Source: Terriglobales bacterium
Lineage (GTDB): Bacteria; Acidobacteriota; Terriglobia; Bryobacterales; Bryobacteraceae
DNA length: 64,000 bases
Assembly: GCA_027485675.1 (NCBI GenBank)
Contig: JAIXQP010000041.1
Span: forward strand, 124,001-188,000
Direction: 5' to 3'
Shown: positions 17,170-25,685 of the stretch, one piece after another
How positions within the stretch are numbered: the stretch's first letter is position 1
Layout of the letters: each line of letters opens with the position of its first letter
The notes under the pieces: model-generated
What the model saw: the letters and a program-made list of their open reading frames with translations, nothing else
What the model was told of the DNA's origin: nothing
Databases searched by the model: none
Made by a program: the position numbers and the translations under genes

Positions 17170-20100
17170 TGTCGATCCTTCGTCTTCTCGGTTCCGCCAT
17201 GGCGCTGGCCGCTGCCGCGCTGGCTTTTCCCAATCCGGATGGCAGGTGTCTGATCACCACCGGCGTCACGCTGCCCCAAGGCACTGTCAATGTGGCGCAA
17301 ACCATCACGATTGCGACCTCCACATGTGAACCGCTCACGCGATTTGAGTTGGATGGCGGATCGTTGCCCCCGGGCATGACGCTCAGTTCCTCCACCGGCA
17401 CTATCTCCGGCCAACCCTCGGCCGCGGGCCTCTATGCGTTTTCGATTCGCGTGGTGGACCCCGTGCCGCAGGCCCCGTCAAAGACCTTCGTCCTGCGGAT
17501 CAATAGCGCACTGCAGATTGACCGGCGGATTCTGGCCTCGGCAGGAGCGTCCGGCTCTTCCTACTCCGACCAGATCAGTGTGAGCGGCGGGGTTGGGCCC
17601 TATACGTTCGCCCTCACGGGCTCCCTGCCTCCTGGCTTGACCCTGAACTCCACGACCGGCGCCATTTCCGGCACGATTGGCGGCGGCTTCACGACGCCCG
17701 CTGCCTTCTCGGTGCAGGTGAGTGATGCGAGTTCTCCTGTGAATACGGTGACTTCGGCGTTCCAGATCTCTCCCAATCCCACGCGCAGCCTGGCGACGCT
17801 CACCTTGCCGAACGGTACGCAGAGCTCGTCTTACAGCGCGACCATTTCTCTCGCCACCGGTACCGGAGGAACGTTCCTCCTCGCCGATGGCGCCCTGCCC
17901 GCCGGCTTGACGTTGAACCCCACCACCGGGGTCCTGAGTGGCACTCCGACCGCGAGTGGCTCGTTCTGGTTCACTGTCCAGTCCCGCCTGCTCACCGGGG
18001 GAAGCGTATCTTCGGCCTGGCGGACTTACAACATTCTGATCAGCAACTTAACCGGACTGCAGTTTACGACCGGCACGACCCCACCCGGGGCGGAGATTGC
18101 GGCGGCCTACCGGGCGCTGCTCAGCCCCATCGGCGGCGTCGCTCCCTTTACTTACTCGCTGGATGAGGGTTCGCTGCCGTCGGGCGTCACCCTCGACACC
18201 GCCACGGGCTTGTTGCACGGCGATGTGGCCCTGACGACGGCCCCGTCCTTTACCGCCACGTTGCAGGTAACGGACGCCCGGGGCGCCACGGCCTCGCAGC
18301 GCTTCACGTTTCCGATCGTGTCCCGCCTGACTACCTCTTCGTTCACGATTCCAACGGGTACCGTCGGCGTGTCCTATTCCAGCACGACCATGACGACCGT
18401 TGGTGGTTCTGCCCCCATCACCTTTGGCGTGGACCCGTTTGGCGACAGCCTGCCTCCCGGCCTCAGCCTCAATCCGGCGACGGGTGTCCTGAGTGGCACG
18501 CCGACCGAGTCCGGCTTCTTCGCACTCCGCCTCTTCGCCAAGGATCAACTGGGCGGCTACGCGTTCGCCAACACTTCCGTCTCCATCGTATTGCCGATGA
18601 CCTTTACGGCGACGAGTCCCTTGGCCGACTACGCGGCCAGCGGCGGCTTCTATTTTGGCAGCGTTGCCGCCACCGGTGGCGTCTTGCCATATACGTACAC
18701 CCTTGCTTCGGGAGCTTTGCCGCCCGGCTTCGGCTTGAGTCCCTTGTATGGCTTCCTCTCGGGAAGTTCCACGGCGATTGGCCCCTACAGTTTCGCGATT
18801 CGGGTGACCGATAGCGAGGGCCGCACCGCGACCCGCTCCTTCACCATGAATGTGGTGTCAACCGTGGCGGTAAGTACAGGAAGCTTGGCCAACGGCACCG
18901 TGGGCGAATCCTACTCGCAGGAGATTGTGGCGCAGGGCGCCCCCACGACGTTCGTCTGGTCAGTGTCGACCGGGACCCTTCCTCCGGGACTCGCGCTCGG
19001 GACCACCACAGGCGTCCTCTCCGGTACGCCGACAACCGCTGGAACGTATACTTTCAGCATCCGCATCGCTAGGGCCGACGGAGAGGGGCCCGCCAACGTC
19101 CGGGCGTTCCAGGTCATCATCTCCCCCCCGTTGCAGTTCACCACCACGTCGCCGCTCCCTCCGGGCGGTATCGGCAATTCCTACTCCGCCACGCTGAAAG
19201 CTTCCGGCGGCCGGCCCCCGTACCGGTTTGGGCTTGTGGAGGTGAGTTTTCCGACTGGTTTGTCTCTCGCCGGATCTGGGGTCGTCTCCGGAATTCCGCA
19301 ATCGATCTCTAGCGGGTCGACCCTTGTGCAAGTCTTTGACGCGGACAACCGGTCCGCTGGCCGGAGCTTCAGCCTCCCGATTGGACCCGGGATTCGGTTC
19401 ACCACCTCCTGGCTCCCGAACGGCACCCGAGCGGCCGCCTACAGCCAAACCGCGACCGCCACGGGAGGCACCGGCGCCCTCACGTATACGCTGGCCTCGG
19501 GCACCCTGCCGAACGGGGTGACGCTGAACTCCTCGAGCGGCGCTCTCACCGGCACCCCGACCGTCGCCAACACGTTCAACTTCACGCTGCGGGCCACCGA
19601 CACGGTGGGCGTCACGGAAACGCAAGCGTTCACGGTCACCATCGCCGAGCCCCTGACGTTTGTCACCACTTCACCCATTCCGAATGCCGCGCTCAACGCC
19701 TCCTACGCGCAAGCCTTTGCCGTGGGCGGCGGGCGTGCGCCGGTGCTCTACTCGATCGTCAGTAACCCGCCACCGGCCATCCTCGGCATGGCTCCAGCGG
19801 GCAGCTTCGGCGGCTTCCCCATCGTGACGGGCACCTATTCCATGACCGTACAGGCGCGCGACGCCGACGGCCGCACCGTGCAAAGCGCCTTCCAGCACAC
19901 CGTGGGCGGCCCTCCGCTGCTCAGCGGCACTCTGCCGGCGGGAACCGTGGGGCAGGCCTACTCCCAAACCGTTCCGCTCACCGGTGGGCTGGCTCCCTAC
20001 GCCTTCACTCTCGTCGCCAGTTCGCTGCCCGCGGGCTTGACCTTGAATGCCACCACGGGAGTGATCTCCGGTACCCCCTCCGCGGCGGGAAGCACGGACG

Positions 20101-23100
20101 TAACCGTCCTGGTAACGGACTCGACCGGGTTGCAGGACACGCGGGTGTACACCCTGCAGATCTTGAATCCGCTCGTCGTCACCCCGTCCACCTTGCCGAA
20201 CGGAACCGTCGGGACGGTGTATAGCTCCGGGGTCTCCACGACCGGCGCGGTCGGTTCGGCCACCTTTGCTGTCACGACCGGCGCCCTGCCCGCGGGAATC
20301 AGCTTAAACCCGACCACCGGCGCGTTGACCGGCACCCCGACCACGGCGGGAAGCGTAACGTTTACCATTACGGCTACCGACGGCGTGCCGCGCACGGCAT
20401 CCGCGACCTACACGGTGACCATCGCGAGTGGCTTCACCATTACGACGACGACTCTCCCGTCGGGAATCGTCGGCATCGCCTACTCGGGCCTGATTCAGGT
20501 GCAAGGCAATCTCGCCGCGGCGACGTTTGCGGTGACCACCGGCAGTCTCCCCGCCGGCCTCACGCTGAACCCGTCGACCGGGCTTATCAGCGGCACGCCC
20601 ACGGGCGCCGGTAGCACGTTTACCATCACCGCCACCGATCCGCCTTCAACGACCGCGCAGCGGAGCTTCACCATCACCATCTCCCCGGCGTTTACCATCA
20701 GCACCGTGACGTTGCCGGACGGGGCCATCGGGACTCCCTACAGTGCCACGTTGCAAACGCAGAACTCCCGCGGCACGGTCAGCTTCGAGGTCGTCAGCGG
20801 CACTCTGCCGCCCGGCCTGTCTCTCAATACCAACAGCGGCGTCATCAGCGGCAACCCCACGACGAACGGGCCGCGCACCTTTACGATTCGCGCGACCGAC
20901 ACGGAATTCCTGACCGCGGATTCCACCGGCCCCGGGATCCGCAACGTCAACCAGATCGCGGAGCGAACCTACACCGTCACCATCGGCGGCTCGTTCGCGA
21001 TCAGCACCACCAGCCTGCCGAACGGAATCGTCTCGATTTCCTATACCGCACCGCTGCAAACGCTGAATGGCAATGCCCCCGTGACGTTTGCCGTCACGAG
21101 TGGCGCCCTGCCGCCCGGCTTAACACTCAACGGCAGCACCGGTGTCCTCAGCGGAACGCCCACGGCGGCCGGCAACAGCACCTTCACGGTATCCGCGACC
21201 GATGCGCAGCAACAGACCGCGCAGCGGAGCCTCACCATCACCATCTCCCCGGCGTTCACCATCACCACCCTGACGTTGCCGGACGGGGCGATCGGGACAC
21301 CGTACAACGCGACCGTGCAAACGCAGAATGCGCAGGGAACGGTCACCTTCCAGGTCGTCAGCGGCAGTCTGCCGCCAGGCCTTTCCCTGAACGCTAACAC
21401 CGGCGTCATCAGCGGTAACCCCAATACGAACGGGCCGCGCACCTTCACGATTCGCGCCACCGACACAGAAACCCTGCTCCGCGATACGAGCGGCCCGGGA
21501 ATCCGCAACGTCGACCAGATTGCGGAGCGGACCTATACCGTCACCATCGGTGGCGCCTTCTCGATCAGCACCACCACCCTGCCGAACGGAAACGTCTCGA
21601 CTCCGTACTCGGTAACGCTGCAAACGCTGAACGGCAATCCCGCCGTGACGTTCGCCGTCACCAGCGGCGCCCTGCCGCCCGGCCTAACTCTCAATGCCAA
21701 CACCGGTGTCATCAGCGGCACGCCCACGGCCATCGCCAACAGCACCTTCACGGTAACCGCGACCGATGCGCGGGAGCAGACCGCGCAGCGGAGCTTCACC
21801 ATCGCCATCGCCGGCGTGTTCAGCTTCACCTCCACCACCCTGCCGAACGGCTCTCTGGGTGTTCCCTACTCGGCGACCCTGCAAACGCAGAACTCGCAGG
21901 CCCAGGTCACTTTCCAGATCCTGCAGGGCCAGCTTCCGCCCGGACTGACGCTGAACACCAGTACCGGCCTGATCAGCGGCACGCCTACCCAGAATGGGGT
22001 GAGCACCTTCACCGTCCGCGCCACGGATTCCACTCCTCCCAACCTGCTCGAAGCCGGCAAGCGGGGTCGGGCCGTGGACCAGATTGCCGAAGCAACGTTC
22101 TCCATCACCATCGGTGGAACCTTCGCCATCACGACGACCGCGCTGCCGCCGGGAACCGTGGCCGACCCCTACAGCACGACCCTGGCCACCGCGAACGCGG
22201 TCGGCGCCGTCCGCTTCCAGGTCACCACCGGCACCCTCCCCGCCGGCCTGACCCTGGCCCCCACCACGGGCGTCATCAGTGGCACGCCCTCCGCGAGCGG
22301 AACGTTCCCCGTCACGGTAACCGCCACCGATGCTCAGGAACGGACCGCCACGCGGGACCTAACGCTGACCATCCTGCCCCGGTTCGTTATCACCACCACG
22401 TCGCTGGCCAACGGGACCGTCGGCGTCGTCTACAACGCGACCGTCGTCACGCAGGGAGCGGCGGGCACCCCTTCCTTCACCCTCCTTTCCGCCGGCTCCC
22501 TGCCGCCGGGTCTCACCTTGAATCCCAGGACCGGGGCCATCACCGGAACGCCCACGCAACCCGGCACCACCACGTTCCGCATTGTGGCGGAGGACTCGGT
22601 GCAGTCGGAGTCGCGTACCGACGAAGTGTCGCTGTCCATCACCGTAAATGCCTCATTGCTGAGCATCACGACGAGTTCGCTGCCGCGCGCCACCGCGGGC
22701 GTGGCGTACTCCCAAACCTTTGCGGCCACGGGCGGCACGCCGCCGTATCGCTGGACCATCGCAAGCGGCAGCCTGCCGCCGAACCTGACCCTGAACAATG
22801 CCTCCGGTGTCCTTAGCGGCGTCCTGGTGCAGGGCGGCGTGTCCACGTTTACCGTCCGAGTTACCGACGGCGCCGGCAGCACGGCGGACCGCCCGTTCAC
22901 GCTCGAAACCGTCACGCAAATCGGCATCACCGCCAACGTGTTCCCCCTCGAACAGGGCCAGTTCTTCTCCTCGCCGGTAACGGTCTTCGGCGGCCGGCCT
23001 CCGTATCAGGTCTCCATCCTGAGTGGTGCGCCGCCGCCTGGTATCGCCTACTCGGCGGCGAACGCCACTTTCAGCGGCACCACCAGTGCCCCCGCCGGGC

Positions 23101-25178
23101 AGTTCTCGGTGGTGGTGCAGGCGGTGGATAGCCTGGAGCAGGTAGCAACCCAGACGCTGTTGTTCAACGTCACCGCACCTGGTCCGGCGCCGCTCGGCAT
23201 CACGCCGTCCAGTCTCCCGAACGGCGTGGTTGGGGTGGCCTACTCGGCGCAGTTGGGTACGACGGGCGGCGTGCCGCCCTTCGGATTCCGGCTCTCGCAG
23301 GGCAGCCTGCCTCCCGGCATTACTTTGGACGGTGCCGGAACCTTCGGCGGCGTTCCCTCGCAGCCGGGCGCCTTTACCTTTGGCGTCCTCGCGACCGATG
23401 GCGGCGGACGCTCGGCCGGCCAACTGTTTACGATCCTGGTCACCGCTCCGGTCGTCCCGCTGGCCGTCACCCCGGAGACGCTGCCTGGCGGAGTGATCAA
23501 TCAGGCCTACAGTGCGAGCCTGGGAGCCTCGGGCGGCCAAGCGCCGTATCGCTTCAATCTGACCGGCGATCTGCCTCCCGGCGTCGTCTTCACCAGCAGC
23601 GGAGCGCTGGTGGGTACGCCTACTGGTGTTGGCACCTTCCGGTTCACGTTTGAGGTCACCGATGCGCGGAATACCCGCGCCTCGCGCAGCTTCTCCATTA
23701 CGATTCTGGGCCCGGTGGAGATCACCACCGCCGCGTTGCGGGATGCCGTGGTAGGCGCGCCCTTTGGCGCGCAGGTCGAAGCCGCGGGCGGGATCGCTCC
23801 CTACACCTTTGGCTTTGGCGGGTTGCCGGCGGGACTCCTCGGCGCCACGAACGGCTCAATCTCCGGCACGCCCACCGCCGCGGGAACCTTCACCGTGACG
23901 GCCGAGGTGACGGACTCGCGGGGGCAACGCGCCTCCCGGACTCTTTCCTTGACCGTCGTGGCCCGCTTGACGATTACCAGTTCGCCCGGCGCCGCCCCGG
24001 TGCCGCTCGGCCAGGCGATCAGTGGCGGGTTTGCCGCTGCCGGCGGTCGGCCGCCGTATCAATGGGCGGTCACCAGCGGCGCGCTGCCCCCCGGCGTTGG
24101 CTTCGTTTCGACAACGGGTGCTTTGTCCGGTGCGCCCACCGCGGAGGGTAGCTTCACGTTCGGCGTCACGGTCACCGACTCGTTGCAGAATACGGCAACC
24201 GGTTCGGCCACCATTCGTGTCCTGCCGCCGCTCGCCGTCAACGCCGCCAACCTGCCCGGTGGCGTCGTGGGCACGGCCTACGGATCGAGCGTCGGCGCCA
24301 CCGGCGGACAAGCGCCGTACAGCTTCTCGGTTGTCGATGGTTCGCTGCCTCCCGGGGTCACGCTCGGGACCGATGGATCGCTCACCGGAACGCCCACCGC
24401 CGCCGGCGGCTTCGGCTTCACGGTGCAGGTGGCGGATGTCGTGGGCAGCCGCGCCACCCGCGCCTTCTCCATTGCCATCGCTCTGCCGCCGGTGCCGCCC
24501 ATCAGCTTCGTGGGCGCTCCGCCTACGATTCAGACCGGCCAGCAAGGCACCATCACGGTGCAGATTGCGAGCGTCTATCCCGTGCCGATCAACGGTACCC
24601 TGACGCTGCAGTTCACGCCCAACTCCAGCAACCCCATTGACGATCCGGCGGTGCAGCTGACCTCCGGCGGACGCGCCGTGACGTTCACCATTCCGGCTGG
24701 CCAAACCAACGCGCAGTTCCCGCTGGACCCGTTACGGTTCCAGGTGGGAACCGTGGCCGGACAGGTGCAGTTGCAGACCACCTTCACCCCGGTCGGCGGC
24801 CAGCCAACGCCGGGGCCGACCATCACGGTCACCATCCCGCGGGCGGCGCCGGTGATCACGGCGGCCTCGCTCACCCAGGGTACGGGCGGCTTCTCGTTGA
24901 CCGTGGAGGGCTTCTCGAACACCCGCGAGGTGTCGAGCATGACCCTCCAGTTCAACCCGGCGCCGGGCAGCAGCCTCGAAACAACCACGGTGACGGTGCC
25001 GGTAACGGCGGCCTTCAACGCGTGGTACAACTCGGCCGGCTCGCAACCCTTCGGCGGCGGCTTCCGGTTGACTCTGCCGTTGACGGTGACCGGTGAACTC
25101 AGCGCGGTGGAGTCGGTGGTGGTGCGGCTGACGAACAGCGTCGGCGAATCCCAGCCGTTTACCGCTCGTAGAAACTAA
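17169..25178 (+). CDS. Giant secreted protein with 27 putative-Ig (He_PIG) repeats
   Basis: 2669 residues. A signal peptide (about 1-19) is followed by 27 tandem units of about 80-100 residues, each with the He_PIG/cadherin-like core SLPPGLTLNxxTGxISGTPT. I counted 27 such cores, from about residue 60 to 2420. A unique C-terminal region of about 230 residues follows, ending VRLTNSVGESQPFTARRN; there is no LPXTG or obvious membrane anchor. Such proteins are usually adhesins or extracellular matrix components. The start is the ATG overlapping the previous stop. The central units form a precise higher-order repeat, listed separately. The 3' end overlaps rsmD by 20 bases. Substrate and partner unknown. 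Confidence 0.92.
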   Translation: MSILRLLGSAMALAAAALAFPNPDGRCLITTGVTLPQGTVNVAQTITIATSTCEPLTRFELDGGSLPPGMTLSSSTGTISGQPSAAGLYAFSIRVVDPVPQAPSKTFVLRINSALQIDRRILASAGASGSSYSDQISVSGGVGPYTFALTGSLPPGLTLNSTTGAISGTIGGGFTTPAAFSVQVSDASSPVNTVTSAFQISPNPTRSLATLTLPNGTQSSSYSATISLATGTGGTFLLADGALPAGLTLNPTTGVLSGTPTASGSFWFTVQSRLLTGGSVSSAWRTYNILISNLTGLQFTTGTTPPGAEIAAAYRALLSPIGGVAPFTYSLDEGSLPSGVTLDTATGLLHGDVALTTAPSFTATLQVTDARGATASQRFTFPIVSRLTTSSFTIPTGTVGVSYSSTTMTTVGGSAPITFGVDPFGDSLPPGLSLNPATGVLSGTPTESGFFALRLFAKDQLGGYAFANTSVSIVLPMTFTATSPLADYAASGGFYFGSVAATGGVLPYTYTLASGALPPGFGLSPLYGFLSGSSTAIGPYSFAIRVTDSEGRTATRSFTMNVVSTVAVSTGSLANGTVGESYSQEIVAQGAPTTFVWSVSTGTLPPGLALGTTTGVLSGTPTTAGTYTFSIRIARADGEGPANVRAFQVIISPPLQFTTTSPLPPGGIGNSYSATLKASGGRPPYRFGLVEVSFPTGLSLAGSGVVSGIPQSISSGSTLVQVFDADNRSAGRSFSLPIGPGIRFTTSWLPNGTRAAAYSQTATATGGTGALTYTLASGTLPNGVTLNSSSGALTGTPTVANTFNFTLRATDTVGVTETQAFTVTIAEPLTFVTTSPIPNAALNASYAQAFAVGGGRAPVLYSIVSNPPPAILGMAPAGSFGGFPIVTGTYSMTVQARDADGRTVQSAFQHTVGGPPLLSGTLPAGTVGQAYSQTVPLTGGLAPYAFTLVASSLPAGLTLNATTGVISGTPSAAGSTDVTVLVTDSTGLQDTRVYTLQILNPLVVTPSTLPNGTVGTVYSSGVSTTGAVGSATFAVTTGALPAGISLNPTTGALTGTPTTAGSVTFTITATDGVPRTASATYTVTIASGFTITTTTLPSGIVGIAYSGLIQVQGNLAAATFAVTTGSLPAGLTLNPSTGLISGTPTGAGSTFTITATDPPSTTAQRSFTITISPAFTISTVTLPDGAIGTPYSATLQTQNSRGTVSFEVVSGTLPPGLSLNTNSGVISGNPTTNGPRTFTIRATDTEFLTADSTGPGIRNVNQIAERTYTVTIGGSFAISTTSLPNGIVSISYTAPLQTLNGNAPVTFAVTSGALPPGLTLNGSTGVLSGTPTAAGNSTFTVSATDAQQQTAQRSLTITISPAFTITTLTLPDGAIGTPYNATVQTQNAQGTVTFQVVSGSLPPGLSLNANTGVISGNPNTNGPRTFTIRATDTETLLRDTSGPGIRNVDQIAERTYTVTIGGAFSISTTTLPNGNVSTPYSVTLQTLNGNPAVTFAVTSGALPPGLTLNANTGVISGTPTAIANSTFTVTATDAREQTAQRSFTIAIAGVFSFTSTTLPNGSLGVPYSATLQTQNSQAQVTFQILQGQLPPGLTLNTSTGLISGTPTQNGVSTFTVRATDSTPPNLLEAGKRGRAVDQIAEATFSITIGGTFAITTTALPPGTVADPYSTTLATANAVGAVRFQVTTGTLPAGLTLAPTTGVISGTPSASGTFPVTVTATDAQERTATRDLTLTILPRFVITTTSLANGTVGVVYNATVVTQGAAGTPSFTLLSAGSLPPGLTLNPRTGAITGTPTQPGTTTFRIVAEDSVQSESRTDEVSLSITVNASLLSITTSSLPRATAGVAYSQTFAATGGTPPYRWTIASGSLPPNLTLNNASGVLSGVLVQGGVSTFTVRVTDGAGSTADRPFTLETVTQIGITANVFPLEQGQFFSSPVTVFGGRPPYQVSILSGAPPPGIAYSAANATFSGTTSAPAGQFSVVVQAVDSLEQVATQTLLFNVTAPGPAPLGITPSSLPNGVVGVAYSAQLGTTGGVPPFGFRLSQGSLPPGITLDGAGTFGGVPSQPGAFTFGVLATDGGGRSAGQLFTILVTAPVVPLAVTPETLPGGVINQAYSASLGASGGQAPYRFNLTGDLPPGVVFTSSGALVGTPTGVGTFRFTFEVTDARNTRASRSFSITILGPVEITTAALRDAVVGAPFGAQVEAAGGIAPYTFGFGGLPAGLLGATNGSISGTPTAAGTFTVTAEVTDSRGQRASRTLSLTVVARLTITSSPGAAPVPLGQAISGGFAAAGGRPPYQWAVTSGALPPGVGFVSTTGALSGAPTAEGSFTFGVTVTDSLQNTATGSATIRVLPPLAVNAANLPGGVVGTAYGSSVGATGGQAPYSFSVVDGSLPPGVTLGTDGSLTGTPTAAGGFGFTVQVADVVGSRATRAFSIAIALPPVPPISFVGAPPTIQTGQQGTITVQIASVYPVPINGTLTLQFTPNSSNPIDDPAVQLTSGGRAVTFTIPAGQTNAQFPLDPLRFQVGTVAGQVQLQTTFTPVGGQPTPGPTITVTIPRAAPVITAASLTQGTGGFSLTVEGFSNTREVSSMTLQFNPAPGSSLETTTVTVPVTAAFNAWYNSAGSQPFGGGFRLTLPLTVTGELSAVESVVVRLTNSVGESQPFTARRN
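20691..22382 (+). repeat. Three tandem 564-base higher-order units inside the giant Ig-repeat gene
   Basis: Three consecutive blocks, 20691-21254, 21255-21818 and 21819-22382, each contain one long Ig unit of 303 bases and one short unit of 261 bases. Unit boundaries were read at the TTC/TTT codon that opens each FxIxTxxLP strand: 20691, 20994, 21255, 21819, 22122 and 22383 on direct inspection. The long units share an extra linker around GPGIRNVDQIAE, diverged in the third copy. The first two blocks are nearly identical over long stretches and the third is more diverged, which points to duplication of a two-unit module. Confidence 0.85.
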
Positions 25179-25683
25179 GCCAGTTGTCGCCCTGTTTGAC
25201 GATACGGCCCCGGCGTAAGGGGCCGTATTCGTCAGCGAGGATTTGACGCGGCGGATGCTGCACGATCACGTAGGGAACCGTCGATTCGGCCAGCGCCGTC
25301 AGCGCAGCGTCGAACTCTTTGGGAACCGTGAAGGGCGGATCGAGAAAAACGATATCGGCCTGCATGGTTCGCAACGCGTCGCTCGCTTTCCGTTTGATGA
25401 TTGCGGTCCGCGCCTGCACCCCGAGCGTCTTGATGTTCTCAAACAGCACGCGGATGGCTTCCTTGTTGCGTTCGATGAAGAGCACCCTTCCGGCGCCCCG
25501 GCTCAGCGCTTCGAGGCCCACGGCGCCCGTGCCCGCGTAAGCGTCGACAAAGACCACGCCGTCCAACCGCGTCTGCAGGATATTGAACAGCGACTCCCGC
25601 AGCCGGTCCGGCGTTGGCCGTACCTCCGTCCCTTCCACGCTCTGCAGCTTCCGGCTGCGAAACTCTCCCGCGATGACTCTCAT
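25159..25683 (-). CDS. rsmD: 16S rRNA (guanine(966)-N(2))-methyltransferase RsmD
   Basis: Rossmann-fold SAM-dependent methyltransferase of 174 residues, the usual family length, that modifies G966 of 16S rRNA. Visible hallmarks are the N-terminal MRVIAGEFRSRKL, the RPTPDRLRESLFNIL segment, the SAM-binding VDAYAGTGAVGLEALSRGA and the catalytic DPPF motif in VFLDPPF. It ends inside the 3' end of the giant repeat gene (20-base overlap, opposite strand). Its start lies 2 bases from the stop of recG, both read on the minus strand with recG upstream, so the two are probably co-transcribed. Confidence 0.95.
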   Translation of the reverse strand: MRVIAGEFRSRKLQSVEGTEVRPTPDRLRESLFNILQTRLDGVVFVDAYAGTGAVGLEALSRGAGRVLFIERNKEAIRVLFENIKTLGVQARTAIIKRKASDALRTMQADIVFLDPPFTVPKEFDAALTALAESTVPYVIVQHPPRQILADEYGPLRRGRIVKQGDNWLSFYER

Positions 25684-25685
25684 GG

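Noticed and set aside
17169-25178. Regularly spaced repeats that could suggest a CRISPR array
   Set aside because: The repeats are protein-coding, hundreds of bases long, in one frame and without unique spacers.
12015-25178. The caspase cluster as a canonical anti-phage defence island
   Set aside because: The proteins carry signal peptides and there are no gasdermin, CBASS, TIR or phage-related genes nearby, so an intracellular abortive-infection role is not supported.
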